From an uncultured Pelagibacteraceae bacterium (lineage in GTDB: Bacteria > Pseudomonadota > Alphaproteobacteria > Pelagibacterales > Pelagibacteraceae): a stretch of 64,000 nt of DNA. The position numbers were made by a program, and so were the translations under genes. Under the pieces are notes generated by a model that searched no databases, had not been told where the DNA came from, and worked only from the letters and a program-made list of their open reading frames with translations. Positions 45,343-57,404 of this stretch are shown in pieces. The number at the start of each line of letters is the position of its first letter. Positions within the stretch are counted from its first letter, which is position 1. The DNA is taken from the NCBI GenBank assembly GCA_902552185.1, contig CACDFZ010000002.1, forward strand, positions 87,512-151,511, read 5' to 3'.

Positions 45343-47514
45343 ATGCAAAATACGTATCAAGAAAAAATATTAGATTTAGAAAATACTAACAACTCTATAA
45401 ATAAAAAATTAGAGGGAGGTATTAAATTTAAAATTAAAAGTAATTTTCAACCTGCTGGAGACCAGCCTCAAGCTATCAAAAAACTGATTGCTAATCTTAG
45501 AGGTCAAAAGAACGAACAAGTCTTACTTGGTGTTACAGGCTCAGGAAAAACTTTCACAATGGCAAAAGTCATTGAAGCATCTAACAGACCAGCTTTGGTT
45601 CTCGCTCCAAACAAAACGTTGGCCGCACAGCTTTATGGGGAGTTTAAAAATTTTTTTCCTGATAATGCTGTTGAATATTTTGTGTCTTATTATGACTATT
45701 ATACTCCAGAAGCTTATGTTCCAAGATCCGACACTTATATAGAAAAAGAGGCATCTATTAACGAACAAATAGATAGGATGAGACATTCAGCAACCAGGTC
45801 ATTATTGGAAAGAGATGATGTAATAATTGTTGCAAGTGTTTCATGTATCTATGGCCTTGGATCTGTAGAGGCTTATTCAAAAATGACTATAACTTTAAAA
45901 AAAAACTATGAATATGACAGAGATCAATTAATTAGGGCATTTATTAACTTACAATATAAAAGAAATGACCAAAATTTTTTTAGAGGTACATTTAGAGTTA
46001 GAGGAGAAAATTTAGAAATATTTCCATCACACTTGGAAGATAGGGCCTGGAGATTAAGTTTAAATTTAAATAAATTAGAAAAAATTGAAGAGTTTGATCC
46101 TTTAACTGGAGATAAGACTAATGATTTTTCAATTATTAAAATTTATGCTAATAGTCATTATATTACTCCTAAACCAACAATCGATCAGGCTATTCAAGAG
46201 ATAAAAAAAGAACTAGAGGTCACTTTAAAAAAACATCAGGACAACAACAAATTATTAGAGGCTCAGAGATTAAGAGAAAGAACAAAATTTGATTTAGAAA
46301 TGATTGAGGCAACAGGTACTTGTGCTGGAATTGAAAATTATTCACGATTTTTGTCTGGAAGAAAACCTGGAGAACCACCACCAACATTATTTGAGTACTT
46401 TCCTGATAATACAATTATTTTTGTTGATGAAAGTCACGTAACTGTGCCACAGCTTAACGGAATGTACAAAGGTGACAGAACCAGAAAAAGCACATTAGCT
46501 GAATATGGTTTTAGGCTTCCATCATGTATGGATAATAGACCTTTAAAGTTTGAAGAATGGGATTTAATGAGAACTCAAACAATATTCGTGTCTGCTACTC
46601 CTGGACCATGGGAATTGAAACAAACAAAGAATGAATTTATAGATCAAATTATCCGTCCTACAGGTTTGATAGATCCACCCGTTGAAATAAGGCCAGCAAA
46701 AACTCAGGTTGACGATTTAATGCACGAAGCAAAAGAAATCGTAAAAAAAGGTTTCAGAATTTTAGCTACAACGTTAACAAAAAAAATGGCTGAAGATTTA
46801 ACAGAGTATCTTCATGAAAATGGATTAAAGGTACGATATATGCATTCTGACATCGATACACTGGAAAGAATAGAAATTATACGAGATTTGAGAATGGGTG
46901 TATTCGATATCTTAGTTGGGATAAATTTATTAAGAGAAGGATTGGATATTCCTGAATGTGCATTGGTCGCAATACTTGATGCAGATAAAGAGGGATTTTT
47001 AAGATCAGAAACATCTCTAATTCAAACAATAGGAAGAGCTGCTAGAAATGTAGATGGTAAGGTAATTTTATACGCAGACAAAGTTACAAAAAGCATAGAT
47101 AAAGCTATCAAAGAAACTGATAGAAGAAGAAATAAGCAATTACAATATAATAAAAAAAATAAAATAACAGCAGAGTCAGTTAAAAAAGAAATAAGTGATA
47201 TTTTAGAGTCAGTTTATGAGAAAGACTATGTAAAAATAAGCGAAGGTTCAAACGTTGGTGGAAATCTTAAGAAACATTTAAAGGCTTTAAATAGAAAAAT
47301 GAAAGAGTCCGCTGCTAATTTGGAATTTGAAGAAGCCGCTAAAATTCGTGATGAAATAAGAAAATTGGAAGCAAGTGAGTTAGAGATATCTTTAAATCCA
47401 AAAATAAACCAGTACAAATTGAAAAATAAAGTATACCCTAAAGGTAGATCAACAATGGGAATGCCGGGCACTAAGACAAGGAAAGCAATAAAAAAATGGA
47501 AACCAAAAAGATAA
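45343..47514 (+). CDS. uvrB: Excinuclease ABC subunit B
   Basis: [37 protein letters not shown]-terminal UVR motif. Confidence 0.98.
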   Translation: MQNTYQEKILDLENTNNSINKKLEGGIKFKIKSNFQPAGDQPQAIKKLIANLRGQKNEQVLLGVTGSGKTFTMAKVIEASNRPALVLAPNKTLAAQLYGEFKNFFPDNAVEYFVSYYDYYTPEAYVPRSDTYIEKEASINEQIDRMRHSATRSLLERDDVIIVASVSCIYGLGSVEAYSKMTITLKKNYEYDRDQLIRAFINLQYKRNDQNFFRGTFRVRGENLEIFPSHLEDRAWRLSLNLNKLEKIEEFDPLTGDKTNDFSIIKIYANSHYITPKPTIDQAIQEIKKELEVTLKKHQDNNKLLEAQRLRERTKFDLEMIEATGTCAGIENYSRFLSGRKPGEPPPTLFEYFPDNTIIFVDESHVTVPQLNGMYKGDRTRKSTLAEYGFRLPSCMDNRPLKFEEWDLMRTQTIFVSATPGPWELKQTKNEFIDQIIRPTGLIDPPVEIRPAKTQVDDLMHEAKEIVKKGFRILATTLTKKMAEDLTEYLHENGLKVRYMHSDIDTLERIEIIRDLRMGVFDILVGINLLREGLDIPECALVAILDADKEGFLRSETSLIQTIGRAARNVDGKVILYADKVTKSIDKAIKETDRRRNKQLQYNKKNKITAESVKKEISDILESVYEKDYVKISEGSNVGGNLKKHLKALNRKMKESAANLEFEEAAKIRDEIRKLEASELEISLNPKINQYKLKNKVYPKGRSTMGMPGTKTRKAIKKWKPKR

Positions 47515-48251
47515 TTATTACAGGTGGTGCAACAAGAATTGGCGCTGCTATTGCGAAAAGTTTAGCAGGTTACGATATTTATATCGCAATTCATTATAAT
47601 AAATCGAAAAATCTGGCTAATAAATTAAAAAAAGAATTAGAAGATTTAGGTAGCAATGTATTTTTAATTAAGGCCGACTTAAATAATTCTTATCAAGTGC
47701 AAAAATTAGTAAAAGATGCTTTTAACAAAATGAAAGGTTTAGATTGCCTTATTAACAATGCTTCAGTTTTTGAAAATGACAATCTCAATAACCTTAACGA
47801 TAAAAGCTTTTCAAAACACATGAATGTTAATCTAAAAGCCCCAGCCTTATTAACTCAATATTTTAAAAAATATGTAAAAAAAAAAGATGGAATTATCATT
47901 AATATTATCGATCAACGAATTGAAAAATTAACGCCTTATTTTCTATCATACACTTTAAGTAAATCAGCTTTAGGAACGCTTACTATAACTTCAGCCATGA
48001 AATTAGCTCCTAATATTAGGGTAAATGCTATATCTCCTGGTCCAACAATTAAGAATAAAAGACAATCAGAATCTCATTTTAAAAAACAGTGGAAATCGGT
48101 TTTATTAAAGAAGCAAGTGGATTTAGAAAACATTTGTGAAACAGTAAAATTTCTCATAAAAAATGACAATATAACTGGAGAAATTATAAACGTTGATAGC
48201 GGCCAAAGACTCGCGTGGTTAACGCCTGACATAATAAATGTAAAAGAATGA
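47496..48251 (+). CDS. SDR-family oxidoreductase, probable FolM-like pteridine reductase
   Basis: [32 protein letters not shown]; directly upstream of folB. Confidence 0.75.
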   Translation: METKKIIITGGATRIGAAIAKSLAGYDIYIAIHYNKSKNLANKLKKELEDLGSNVFLIKADLNNSYQVQKLVKDAFNKMKGLDCLINNASVFENDNLNNLNDKSFSKHMNVNLKAPALLTQYFKKYVKKKDGIIINIIDQRIEKLTPYFLSYTLSKSALGTLTITSAMKLAPNIRVNAISPGPTIKNKRQSESHFKKQWKSVLLKKQVDLENICETVKFLIKNDNITGEIINVDSGQRLAWLTPDIINVKE

Positions 48252-48646
48252 AAATAATTAAATTTAAAGATAAAAAAAAATATAAATACAAAAGAAAAGT
48301 AAGTATTAAAAACTTAATACTAAAAATTTCAATAGGTCTTCATAATTTTGAGAAAAAGAAGAGGCAAAGAGTGAGATTTAATATTGATATTTCGACTAAC
48401 TCAAATATTAAGCCTAATAATAATAATTTGGCATCTATAGTAAATTATGAGGATATTATAAACAAAATAACCTATATTACAGAAAAAAAACACCATGAAC
48501 TTTTAGAAGATTTAGCAGAAAATATTTTTGATATGATTTTTGAAAATAAGATAGTAAAAAAAGTTAATATTAAATTAGAGAAGTTAGATATAATCAAGAA
48601 TACAGAGTCTGTGGGTGTTGAGGTGTCAAAAAGTAGAGATGAGTAA
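48248..48646 (+). CDS. folB: Dihydroneopterin aldolase-family protein
   Basis: [41 protein letters not shown]. Confidence 0.8.
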   Translation: MKIIKFKDKKKYKYKRKVSIKNLILKISIGLHNFEKKKRQRVRFNIDISTNSNIKPNNNNLASIVNYEDIINKITYITEKKHHELLEDLAENIFDMIFENKIVKKVNIKLEKLDIIKNTESVGVEVSKSRDE

Positions 48647-50477
48647 TAGTTTAGAATTAGGAAAGAAAGTTATAAAAGAAAAAATTCCGCTTATCCCGAA
48701 AAATCCTGGTATTTATAGAATGATAAGTGTTTCTGGAGAAATTTTATATATTGGAAAAGCTAAAAATATTCCAAATAGACTTAAAAGCTATGTTTCTGAC
48801 ACAAACTTACCAATAAGAACTGAAAGAATGCTTTCTCTAACACATAACCTTGAGGTAACTACTACGAGTAATGAGAGCGAGGCTCTTCTTTTAGAAGCCA
48901 ACCTTATCAAAAAACATAAACCAAGATTTAATATTTTGTTGAGGGACGATAAATCGTTTCCATATATTTATATTGGTCACAAAGATAAATGGCCTCAACT
49001 GACTAAACTTCGTGGAAAAAAATCAAGAAATGGTTATTATTTTGGACCTTTCGCTTCAATAGGATCTGCAAATTGGACAATAAAAATTTTACAAAAAATT
49101 TTCCAAATACGAGTATGTGATGATACTGTTTTTAAAAATAGAGAGAGACCATGTATTTTATATCAAATAAAAAGATGTTCTGGTCCATGCGTTGGGCACA
49201 TTGAAGAGTCTCAATATAAAAGAACTGTATCGGATGCCATAGATTTTATCTCTGGAAAATCAAGAAGAATACAAAAATCTTTGTCTAAGGACATGGAACT
49301 AGCAAGTAAAGAATTAGATTTTGAAAAAGCTGCAATAGCTAGAGATAGAATAAAAGCCTTAACTCAAATTCAGACATCACAAAAAATAAATCAAACAAAT
49401 TTAAATGAAGCTGACGTTGTAAGTATTTATAAGGAGTCGGGAAAAACGTGTATACAAGTATTCTTTTTTAGATCAAAACAAAACTGGGGTAATCAAGCTT
49501 TTTACCCAAAGCATGACACAGATGATAATGTAAAAGAAATCATGACTTCCTTTTTAACCCAATTTTATGAAAATAAAGTGGTGCCAAGTATGATAATAAC
49601 GAATACTGAAGTTAAAGATTTAAAGCTTTTAGAAAATGCCTTTTCCCAAAAAGAAAAGCGAGATGTCTTGATAAAAAAAGCAAAGAGCAAGGATGAAGTC
49701 AATATATCAAAATTAGCAGAAAAAAATGCTAAACAAGCACTAACCCAAAAACTTTATCAAACTGAAAGTAACAACAATTTGATAGAAGGCTTAGCCAATC
49801 AATTTGATTTAAATAATAATATTAATCTTATTGAAGTTTATGACAACAGTCATAATCAAGGTAGTGATTCTATTGGGGCTCTAATATGTTTTGGCAACGA
49901 AGGTTTTATTAAAAAACGGTATAGAAAATTTAATATTAAGAATGAAAAAGTCAAAAATGATGATTACGGTATGATGAAGGAAGTTTTATTTAGAAGGTTT
50001 TCAAAAGCAGTAAAAGAGAAGTCTGGTTCTCTTACCTTGCCGGAATTAATTTTAATAGATGGTGGTAAAGGACAGTACTCAGTAAGTAGAGAAGTATTAA
50101 ATGAGCTAGGTTTACATGATTTGCCAATTTTAGCTGTTGCAAAGGGTAAAAACAGGAATGCAGGTGAAGAAAAAATATACCATGAAAATAAAGAATATAT
50201 TTTAAATAAAAATGATCCTTTATTATTTTTTATACAAAGATTAAGAGATGAAGCTCATAGATTTGCTATAAGCACTCATAGAGCAAAAAGAAAAAGTGGG
50301 TTAAGTAAATCTTTATTAGATCAAATTGATGGAATAGGAAAACAAAGGAAAAGATCTTTACTTAATCATTTTGGGTCAGCAAGATCAGTAGAATCCGCTA
50401 GCTTAGAAGATTTAAAATCTGTAGAAGGTATTGAAGAAAGTATGGCAAAGAAAATTTATGATTACTTTCATGAATAA
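48639..50477 (+). CDS. uvrC: Excinuclease ABC subunit C (start placed at ATG 48639)
   Basis: [52 protein letters not shown]. Confidence 0.97.
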   Translation: MSNSLELGKKVIKEKIPLIPKNPGIYRMISVSGEILYIGKAKNIPNRLKSYVSDTNLPIRTERMLSLTHNLEVTTTSNESEALLLEANLIKKHKPRFNILLRDDKSFPYIYIGHKDKWPQLTKLRGKKSRNGYYFGPFASIGSANWTIKILQKIFQIRVCDDTVFKNRERPCILYQIKRCSGPCVGHIEESQYKRTVSDAIDFISGKSRRIQKSLSKDMELASKELDFEKAAIARDRIKALTQIQTSQKINQTNLNEADVVSIYKESGKTCIQVFFFRSKQNWGNQAFYPKHDTDDNVKEIMTSFLTQFYENKVVPSMIITNTEVKDLKLLENAFSQKEKRDVLIKKAKSKDEVNISKLAEKNAKQALTQKLYQTESNNNLIEGLANQFDLNNNINLIEVYDNSHNQGSDSIGALICFGNEGFIKKRYRKFNIKNEKVKNDDYGMMKEVLFRRFSKAVKEKSGSLTLPELILIDGGKGQYSVSREVLNELGLHDLPILAVAKGKNRNAGEEKIYHENKEYILNKNDPLLFFIQRLRDEAHRFAISTHRAKRKSGLSKSLLDQIDGIGKQRKRSLLNHFGSARSVESASLEDLKSVEGIEESMAKKIYDYFHE

Positions 50478-50479
50478 AA

Positions 50480-51064
50480 ATGAAATTTAAAATTCCAAAT
50501 ATATTAACAATAGGTAGAATAATAATAGTTCCAATATTTATATTTACTTTCTTTTTGCCAGGATTTTTTGGTGATCTAATCCCCTTTTTTCTTTTTGTTT
50601 TAGCAAGTTTCACAGATTATTTAGACGGGCTTCTAGCCAGGCTATTTAAAGAAGAGTCAAAACTAGGAGAGTTATTGGATCCCATTGCTGATAAAATTCT
50701 TGTCTCTACTGCCCTCCTTTTACTTATAATGAATGGTACAATTAAAAATTTTGAGGTAATCGCAGCTATTATAATTATAACTCGTGAAATTATAATTTCT
50801 GGATTGAGAGAATTCTTAGCTAAAGGAAGTATATCCATGCCTGTTACAAGTTTATCTAAACTTAAGGCGTTTATACAAATGTTTGCAATAGCTGTTCTTT
50901 TAACAGGAGACTCCGGGAATAAAATTGTTAACTTTCAGGACTATAACGCTCAGACTATTGGAATTATTCTTTTGTGGTTATCAGCAGCCATAACTTTATA
51001 TACAGGTTATGGTTATATGGTAAAAGGAATAGATCATGCTTTAAGCGAGGATGATAAATCCTAA
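50480..51064 (+). CDS. pgsA: CDP-diacylglycerol--glycerol-3-phosphate 3-phosphatidyltransferase
   Basis: DYLDGLLARLFKEESKLGELLDPIADK (CDP-OH-P motif). Confidence 0.93.
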   Translation: MKFKIPNILTIGRIIIVPIFIFTFFLPGFFGDLIPFFLFVLASFTDYLDGLLARLFKEESKLGELLDPIADKILVSTALLLLIMNGTIKNFEVIAAIIIITREIIISGLREFLAKGSISMPVTSLSKLKAFIQMFAIAVLLTGDSGNKIVNFQDYNAQTIGIILLWLSAAITLYTGYGYMVKGIDHALSEDDKS

Positions 51065-51948
51065 GCAGCAGATTTTTTTCTAACGATATTTTGATAACTA
51101 TTGCTTAGATCTTTAATAAGCTCGCAAACCTTGAAATCATATTTATCAATTTTAGAAACAGGAGTAATTTCTGCTGCAGTCCCTGTTAAAAAACAACCTA
51201 CAAATTTTTTCATTTCGTCTGGAGCAATTTTTCTTTCGTTAACCTTTATATTTTTTGACTTAGCTATTTCTATAACAGCTCTTCTTGTTATTCCGTCAAG
51301 AAATGAGTCTGGTACAGGAGTATGTAATTGACCATCTGCCGATTTAAAAAAAATATTTGCTCCTGTTGCTTCAGCAATATTTCCCTCAAAGTCTAACATT
51401 AATGAATCTGTAAATCCCTGTTCTTCTGCCTCATGTTTAGATAAGGTGCATATCATATATAATCCTGCAGCTTTGGTATCCCAAGGAATAGTGTTTGGTG
51501 CTGGACGTCTCCATTTAGATATATTTAATTTTATTCCCTCTATTTTTAATTTTGGATCAAAATATGATCCCCACTCCCATGTTGCAATTGCTACATGAAC
51601 TTTATTTTTTTGTGCCGAAATAGCCATCATTTCACTCCCTCGCCAAATAACCGGTCTTACATATCCATTTTTTACTTTTTGGATATTGACTATATTTTTA
51701 CAAGCTTCGTTGATTTCTGTTTGATTAAAAGGAATTATTATTCCCATTCTTTTAGCAGAATAAAATAATCTTTCTGTGTGCTCTTCGAGTTTAAATATTT
51801 CTCCGTCGTAAACTCTTTCTCCTTCAAAAACACAACTAGCATAATGCAGCCCATGGTTTAACACATGAATTTGGGCATCTTTCCAGTTTATTGTTTTGCC
51901 ATTAAACCAGATTTTACCAGATCTTTTATCGTAAGGTATCATTTCCAT
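51061..51948 (-). CDS. ilvE: Branched-chain amino acid aminotransferase
   Basis: HYASCVFEGERVYDG, FFKSADGQLHTP, FLDGITRRAVIEIA. Confidence 0.92.
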   Translation of the reverse strand: MEMIPYDKRSGKIWFNGKTINWKDAQIHVLNHGLHYASCVFEGERVYDGEIFKLEEHTERLFYSAKRMGIIIPFNQTEINEACKNIVNIQKVKNGYVRPVIWRGSEMMAISAQKNKVHVAIATWEWGSYFDPKLKIEGIKLNISKWRRPAPNTIPWDTKAAGLYMICTLSKHEAEEQGFTDSLMLDFEGNIAEATGANIFFKSADGQLHTPVPDSFLDGITRRAVIEIAKSKNIKVNERKIAPDEMKKFVGCFLTGTAAEITPVSKIDKYDFKVCELIKDLSNSYQNIVRKKSAA

Positions 51949-52027
51949 AGAAAAAAATAATATATCTTTTTTTTTGTTAGAAAAAAGTATATTTCTTATT
52001 AGTATAAGTCAATATAGCTGACCATTT

Positions 52028-52465
52028 ATGAGGGACCTACTTTATCTTAAAGACGAGCAAATTAAAGATTTTATACAATTACTTTATTACGCCTATAGAG
52101 AAACCTATTCAGATCCAAAAGATATTTTATCAAAAAAATTTTTTGGTCCTGCACATCTAAGAGCATTAAATCTAATTGAAAGTAATCCAGGTATAAGTTT
52201 AGGAGAACTTATATATAAACTTAAAATTACTAAACAAAGTATTAATAGAGTAATAAGGGATTTGTTAAAATCAAAAATGATTAAACAACTAAAAGATGAC
52301 GCTGACACACGAAAAAAAAAATTATTTCTCGATAAAGATGGAAAGATATTTTTCGAGACAATATATAAAAAACAAAAAAAAAGAATATTTAACGCTTTGA
52401 AAAATTCTGAGCCAGAGTCAGTTGTTAAGTTCAAAGAGGTTTTAAAAAAAATTATTAATGGATAA
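52028..52465 (+). CDS. MarR-family transcriptional regulator
   Basis: LGELIYKLKITKQSINRVIRDLLKSKMIKQLKDDADTRKKKLFL winged HTH. Confidence 0.85.
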   Translation: MRDLLYLKDEQIKDFIQLLYYAYRETYSDPKDILSKKFFGPAHLRALNLIESNPGISLGELIYKLKITKQSINRVIRDLLKSKMIKQLKDDADTRKKKLFLDKDGKIFFETIYKKQKKRIFNALKNSEPESVVKFKEVLKKIING

Positions 52466-53132
52466 TTTAAACCATATCTTGGTAGTAGATGATGATGATC
52501 GTATAAGAAGTCTTCTAAAAGAGTATCTAAACGAAAAACATTTTGTAGTCTCTACAGCTTCAAATTCAGAGGAAGCCAAAATTAAGTTGAACCATTTCAA
52601 ATTTGATTTGATTGTTCTTGACGTTATGATGCCCGGCCAAAATGGCTATGAACTTGTAAAAGAAATTAAAAGTGATACTTGTCCGCCTATCATTTTACTT
52701 ACAGCTAAGGGAGAAGTTGAAAATAGAATTAAAGGTCTAGAACTAGGAGCGGATGATTATCTTGGTAAACCATTTGAGCCTAAAGAACTTCTTTTAAGAA
52801 TTAATAATGTAATTTCAAAGAATATTAAGATAGATCTTGAAAAAAAATATTCAGTGGGTGAGGCTGTTATTGACTTAAATAAAATGGTAATAAAATTAAA
52901 TAATTCTGATAAAAAAATTAATGTAACTGAAAAAAAAATTTTAATAGAAATGTTATCTAACCCAGGAAAAACTTACTCAAGATCTCAAATTGGCGACATA
53001 TCTGGAATATCACAGGAAAGATCTATTGATGTAATGATCACTCGTTTAAGACAAAAAATTGAGGTAAATCCAAAAAATCCGAAATACTTACAAACTATAA
53101 GGGGCTCAGGTTATGTTCTCTGGATTGAATAA
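52458..53132 (+). CDS. ompR: OmpR-family response regulator
   Basis: VVDDDDRIRSLL, LDVMMPGQNGYEL, GADDYLGKPF, C-terminal winged helix. Confidence 0.9.
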   Translation: MDNLNHILVVDDDDRIRSLLKEYLNEKHFVVSTASNSEEAKIKLNHFKFDLIVLDVMMPGQNGYELVKEIKSDTCPPIILLTAKGEVENRIKGLELGADDYLGKPFEPKELLLRINNVISKNIKIDLEKKYSVGEAVIDLNKMVIKLNNSDKKINVTEKKILIEMLSNPGKTYSRSQIGDISGISQERSIDVMITRLRQKIEVNPKNPKYLQTIRGSGYVLWIE

Positions 53133-54432
53133 TTTTTTTAAAAGATTTTTACCAAAAGGTTTATTTTATAGATCATTAATAATTGTTGCGGCCCCTACAA
53201 TTCTTTTACAGTTAATCGTGACTATTGTTTTTTTTGACAGTATATGGATCAAGGCCAATAAAGGAATGACTAGATCACTTGTAGGCGAAATTAAAACTTT
53301 GAGCGACGTTTATAATTCTGACAACAAAAACCAAATTAATTACTTAACTGATATTTATAAGAAAAATTTTGACTTTGTCATTAACACTATAGACGAAAAA
53401 ATTCCTAAAGAAGTTTTTGAAAGAAGATTTAGTCCTATGGATAGATCTCTAAGACGTGAACTAAAGTCGACCTTTGGAAATGATAACTACTGGTTTAATA
53501 CCGTAAATTATCTAGATATTGTTGAAGTAAGAATAAGATCAGGAAACAAACATTTGCAATTTTTCTTTCCAAAAGAGAGAATAGCGACATCTTCTGTTCG
53601 ACTGTTTGTTTTATGGATAACATTACCTTCTATAATTCTTATCCTTATAGCAATACTTTTTTTAAAAAATCAAACCAAGCCACTTACTAATTTAGCTAAA
53701 GCAGCTCAGAGATTTGGTAAAGGAGACTATATAAATGAATTTAGACCGTCTGGCGCTAGAGAAATAAGAAATGCTGCGTATGAGTTTGATAGAATGGCAA
53801 AAAGAATAAATAGACATTTAAACCAACGATCTGAAATGCTTTCTGGCATAAGTCATGATTTACGAACACCACTTACAAGATTAAAGCTACAATTAGCAAT
53901 GGTCAGCGACAAAAATATTTCAGGTAATATGTCTAAAGATATAGATGAGATGGAAAATATGTTAAATGATTACCTTCAATTCGCAAAGACTCAAGCTAAA
54001 GAAAATACTGAAAAAGTTAGTTTAAAAGATTTATTTAATATTATTGAGAAAAGAATTAAAAATTCAAATGTAAGTGTAAAAATTGAAAATGATGTTTCTT
54101 TCTATGGAAGAAAGAATGCACTTCAAAGATGTTTTTCAAATGTTATAAACAATAGTCTAATGTATGGAAAAAAAATAAATATTACTGTACAAAAAAGTTC
54201 TAATAGAGCAGTAATTTTGTTTGATGATGACGGACCTGGTATCCCTCCCGAACATTACAGAAACGTTTTTAAACCTTTTTTTAGGCTTGATAAAAGTAGA
54301 AGTTTAAACAAGTCTGGAGTAGGTTTGGGCTTAGCAATAGTTGAGGATATTGTCCATTCCCATGGAGGAAATATTCAGTTATCAAAAAGTGACATGGATG
54401 GTTTGCAAGTTAAGATTTCTTTACCTTTTTAG
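53113..54432 (+). CDS. envZ: EnvZ-like sensor histidine kinase
   Basis: HAMP region, GISHDLRTPLTRLKL, DDDGPGIPPEH, GVGLGLAIVEDI. Confidence 0.88.
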   Translation: MFSGLNNFFKRFLPKGLFYRSLIIVAAPTILLQLIVTIVFFDSIWIKANKGMTRSLVGEIKTLSDVYNSDNKNQINYLTDIYKKNFDFVINTIDEKIPKEVFERRFSPMDRSLRRELKSTFGNDNYWFNTVNYLDIVEVRIRSGNKHLQFFFPKERIATSSVRLFVLWITLPSIILILIAILFLKNQTKPLTNLAKAAQRFGKGDYINEFRPSGAREIRNAAYEFDRMAKRINRHLNQRSEMLSGISHDLRTPLTRLKLQLAMVSDKNISGNMSKDIDEMENMLNDYLQFAKTQAKENTEKVSLKDLFNIIEKRIKNSNVSVKIENDVSFYGRKNALQRCFSNVINNSLMYGKKINITVQKSSNRAVILFDDDGPGIPPEHYRNVFKPFFRLDKSRSLNKSGVGLGLAIVEDIVHSHGGNIQLSKSDMDGLQVKISLPF

Positions 54433-54649
54433 TTTTTTTTAACAATTTTTTGATTTTCGCATCTTGTGTTTCCACTAGCTTTTTAAGTATTTCAAACTCT
54501 TCTCTAGAAACAAGATTTAATTTATTAACAATACTATCTTTTTTAAATTTTAAGTTAGTCGTAAGTTCCTTTTTGACATCATTTACAGTCAAAATTCCAG
54601 TTTCTAACAAGCTTGATAGAGTTTTTAATATTTTTTCTTTGTCTGACAC
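54410..54649 (-). CDS. ubiK: Accessory factor UbiK/BMFP family protein
   Basis: 79-aa helical protein with SREEFEILKKLVETQDAKIKKL typical of the DUF526/BMFP family. Confidence 0.7.
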   Translation of the reverse strand: MSDKEKILKTLSSLLETGILTVNDVKKELTTNLKFKKDSIVNKLNLVSREEFEILKKLVETQDAKIKKLLKKTKKVKKS

Positions 54650-54702
54650 ACCCTATCATATTTGATAAGTAAATTTATTTCAATTATGTTATTAATTTTA
54701 TA

Positions 54703-55482
54703 ATGTATATTCATAATTTAAATCCAATAATATTTGATTTTGGTATCCTGTCCCTAAAATGGTACTCTCTAGCTTATTTATTTGGCGTAATATTTGGTTG
54801 GTGGTATGGAAAAAAAATTATTTTATTTATCAATAATAAATATAATAAAAATTTTAAATTAGATTTATTTGATGATTATATAACTTATGTAATTATCTCC
54901 ATAATTATCGGGGGAAGATTAGGTTACGTTTTATTTTATAACTTAAGCTATTTTATTTCGAATCCCATAGAAATTTTTTTTATTTGGAAAGGGGGCATGT
55001 CGTTCCATGGGGGACTATTAGGGATAATTGCAGCCACTATGTTATTTTCAAAGAGAAGAGGTTTTGATAAAATGGTTCTACTTGATGTAGTTTCATGTGT
55101 TGCGCCTATTGGAATTTTTTTCGGAAGATTAGCTAACTTTATAAATGGTGAACTTTACGGAAAACCAACTGATCTTCCTTGGGCAGTAATTTTTCCATTA
55201 ATTGACAATTTTGGTAGGCATCCTTCACAAATTTATGAGGCATTTCTTGAAGGAGCTTTATTATTTGTAATTTTAAACCTAATAATAAAAAAGTTGCCTT
55301 ATAAAAAAGGTGTGTGTGCTGCTGCGTTTTTGATATTTTATTCTTTGTTTAGAATTTTTTCAGAATTTTTTAGAGAACCCGACTTGCAAATAGGTTACAT
55401 TTTTAACTATGTAAGCATGGGATCTTTGTTAAGTTTTTTTATGTTTTGTATTGGAATTGCAATGTATTTTAAGATCAAATGA
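54703..55482 (+). CDS. lgt: Prolipoprotein diacylglyceryl transferase
   Basis: GGRLGYVLFYN, GGMSFHGGLLG, GRLANFINGELYG, HPSQIYEA. Confidence 0.96.
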   Translation: MYIHNLNPIIFDFGILSLKWYSLAYLFGVIFGWWYGKKIILFINNKYNKNFKLDLFDDYITYVIISIIIGGRLGYVLFYNLSYFISNPIEIFFIWKGGMSFHGGLLGIIAATMLFSKRRGFDKMVLLDVVSCVAPIGIFFGRLANFINGELYGKPTDLPWAVIFPLIDNFGRHPSQIYEAFLEGALLFVILNLIIKKLPYKKGVCAAAFLIFYSLFRIFSEFFREPDLQIGYIFNYVSMGSLLSFFMFCIGIAMYFKIK

Positions 55483-56525
55483 ATAATTTAAATGGAACTC
55501 ATTCAATTGATAAATTTATAGAGAGTGCTCTATATGACAAAAATTACGGTTATTACTCAAAAAAAAATCCATTTGGAAAACAAGGTGATTTTATAACTGC
55601 ACCATTAATTTCTCCGCTATTCAGTGAGATGATATTGGTATGGGTGATTTCTTATTGGATAAATCTTGGTAAACCAAAGGAATTTTTTTTGGTTGAGCTA
55701 GGTCCTGGAGACGGAAGTTTTTGTAAAACATTTTGTAATAGTTTAAAAAAATTTCCCTCATTTGAAAACTCAGTCAAAATATTTTTATTTGAAAGAAGTA
55801 AAACACTTATTAAAATTCAAAAAAATACAGTAAAAAATAAAAAGGTTACTTGGATAAAAAACTTGAGTCAGATAAAGAAAGGACCAACTCTTTTTTTTGG
55901 CAATGAATTTTTTGACTCTATACCAATTAAACAATTCGAAATAAGAAATTCCTCTGTTTATGAAAAATTTGTTCAATTTAAAAACAATAGATTTAATAAA
56001 TTTATTTTTAAAAAAGTATCGCCAAACACTCAGAAAAAATTAAAAAAATTAGATTTGCTCAGAAAAAAAGGAATTATTGAATACCCTCTGAAGGGTTTAA
56101 AAATTCTGGAAACAATTGTAAAAAAAATTAATAAGTTAAATGGAGGTATTTTGCTTATTGACTATGGTTATACAAAAGCGCAGGGTAATGATACTTTACA
56201 ATCAATAAAGACACACAAAAAAAATATGTTTTATGAAAATATTGGAAAAGCTGATATCACATATTTAGTTAATTTTGGACTTTTAAATAATTTTTTTGCA
56301 AATAAAAAACTTATTATAAATAAAATAGTAAGCCAAAATTTCTTTTTAAAAAAATTGGGCATAATAGAAAGGGCAGAAATACTATCCAAGAATATAAGTT
56401 TCAAAGAAAAGGTTGATTTATATTATAGACTAGAGAGACTTTTGAGTGAAAAAAAAATGGGCAGTTTATTTAAAGTTTTATTTGCTTCAAAAAACAAAAC
56501 AAAATTTAATCTAGGATTTAAATAA
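55479..56525 (+). CDS. SAM-dependent methyltransferase, MidA/NDUFAF7-like (DUF185)
   Basis: GDFITAPLISPLFSEM, VELGPGDGSFCK, FGNEFFDSIPIKQF, LLIDYGYT. Confidence 0.88.
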   Translation: MNNLNGTHSIDKFIESALYDKNYGYYSKKNPFGKQGDFITAPLISPLFSEMILVWVISYWINLGKPKEFFLVELGPGDGSFCKTFCNSLKKFPSFENSVKIFLFERSKTLIKIQKNTVKNKKVTWIKNLSQIKKGPTLFFGNEFFDSIPIKQFEIRNSSVYEKFVQFKNNRFNKFIFKKVSPNTQKKLKKLDLLRKKGIIEYPLKGLKILETIVKKINKLNGGILLIDYGYTKAQGNDTLQSIKTHKKNMFYENIGKADITYLVNFGLLNNFFANKKLIINKIVSQNFFLKKLGIIERAEILSKNISFKEKVDLYYRLERLLSEKKMGSLFKVLFASKNKTKFNLGFK

Positions 56526-57295
56526 TGTATTATTCAAAAAAATTCCAAAAATTTAGAAATATTAATCATTGTTTTTTTTCAAGAAAAGGCGGGTGTTCTA
56601 AGGGCATTTATAAAAGTCTAAATTGCGGTCAAGGATCAAAGGATAATAAAAAAAATGTTAGTAAAAATTTAAACTTCGTCTCTAAAAAAATTAAAATTAA
56701 CAAAAAAAAACTTTATTTAATGTATCAAACACATAGTAATAAAGTAATTGTAATTACTAAAAAAAATGAAAATTTAAATAAATTTAAGTCTGATGCCATA
56801 ATTACAAAAATTAGAGGAATAGGCTTGGGTGTGGTTACAGCAGATTGTGTACCGATTATTCTATTTGATAAGCAAAATCACATCATCGGATGCATTCATG
56901 CTGGATGGAAAGGTGCCTTTTCTGGAATTATTGAAAACACAATTAAACGATTTAAAAAAATAAGTATAAAAAATAAAATATATGCTGCTATCGGTCCTTG
57001 TATAGGAAATAAAAGTTACGAAGTTGACTTAACCTTTTATAAAAAATTTATTTCAAAAACTAAAAGAAATAGCATCTATTTTATAAATAAAAGAAAAAAT
57101 AAAAAATTATTTAACCTTCGAAAATATGTAAATGATAAGTTGATCAAATTAAATGTTGTAGTAGATAATATAAACAAAGATACTTTCAGAGAAAAAAGTA
57201 ATTTTTTTAGTTACAGAAGGTCTCAAAAACTAGGTCAAAATGATTATGGAAGATGTATTTCTGTAATTACTTTGACAAAGTTTAGCCAAAATTAA
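56525..57295 (+). CDS. pgeF: Multicopper-polyphenol oxidoreductase-like YfiH/PgeF
   Basis: FFSRKGG, QTHSNKV, TADCVPIILFD, HAGWKGAFSGIIENT, GPCIGNKSYEV. Confidence 0.9.
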   Translation: MYYSKKFQKFRNINHCFFSRKGGCSKGIYKSLNCGQGSKDNKKNVSKNLNFVSKKIKINKKKLYLMYQTHSNKVIVITKKNENLNKFKSDAIITKIRGIGLGVVTADCVPIILFDKQNHIIGCIHAGWKGAFSGIIENTIKRFKKISIKNKIYAAIGPCIGNKSYEVDLTFYKKFISKTKRNSIYFINKRKNKKLFNLRKYVNDKLIKLNVVVDNINKDTFREKSNFFSYRRSQKLGQNDYGRCISVITLTKFSQN

Positions 57296-57404
57296 TCGTT
57301 ATATTTATAATTGTTAAAGCTCTTTAACGTTAAATCTTCAACAACAAATTGATTAAGAACAGCTGGAAAAGGTTAAAAAATAATTGTATAAATAATTACA
57401 TTTC

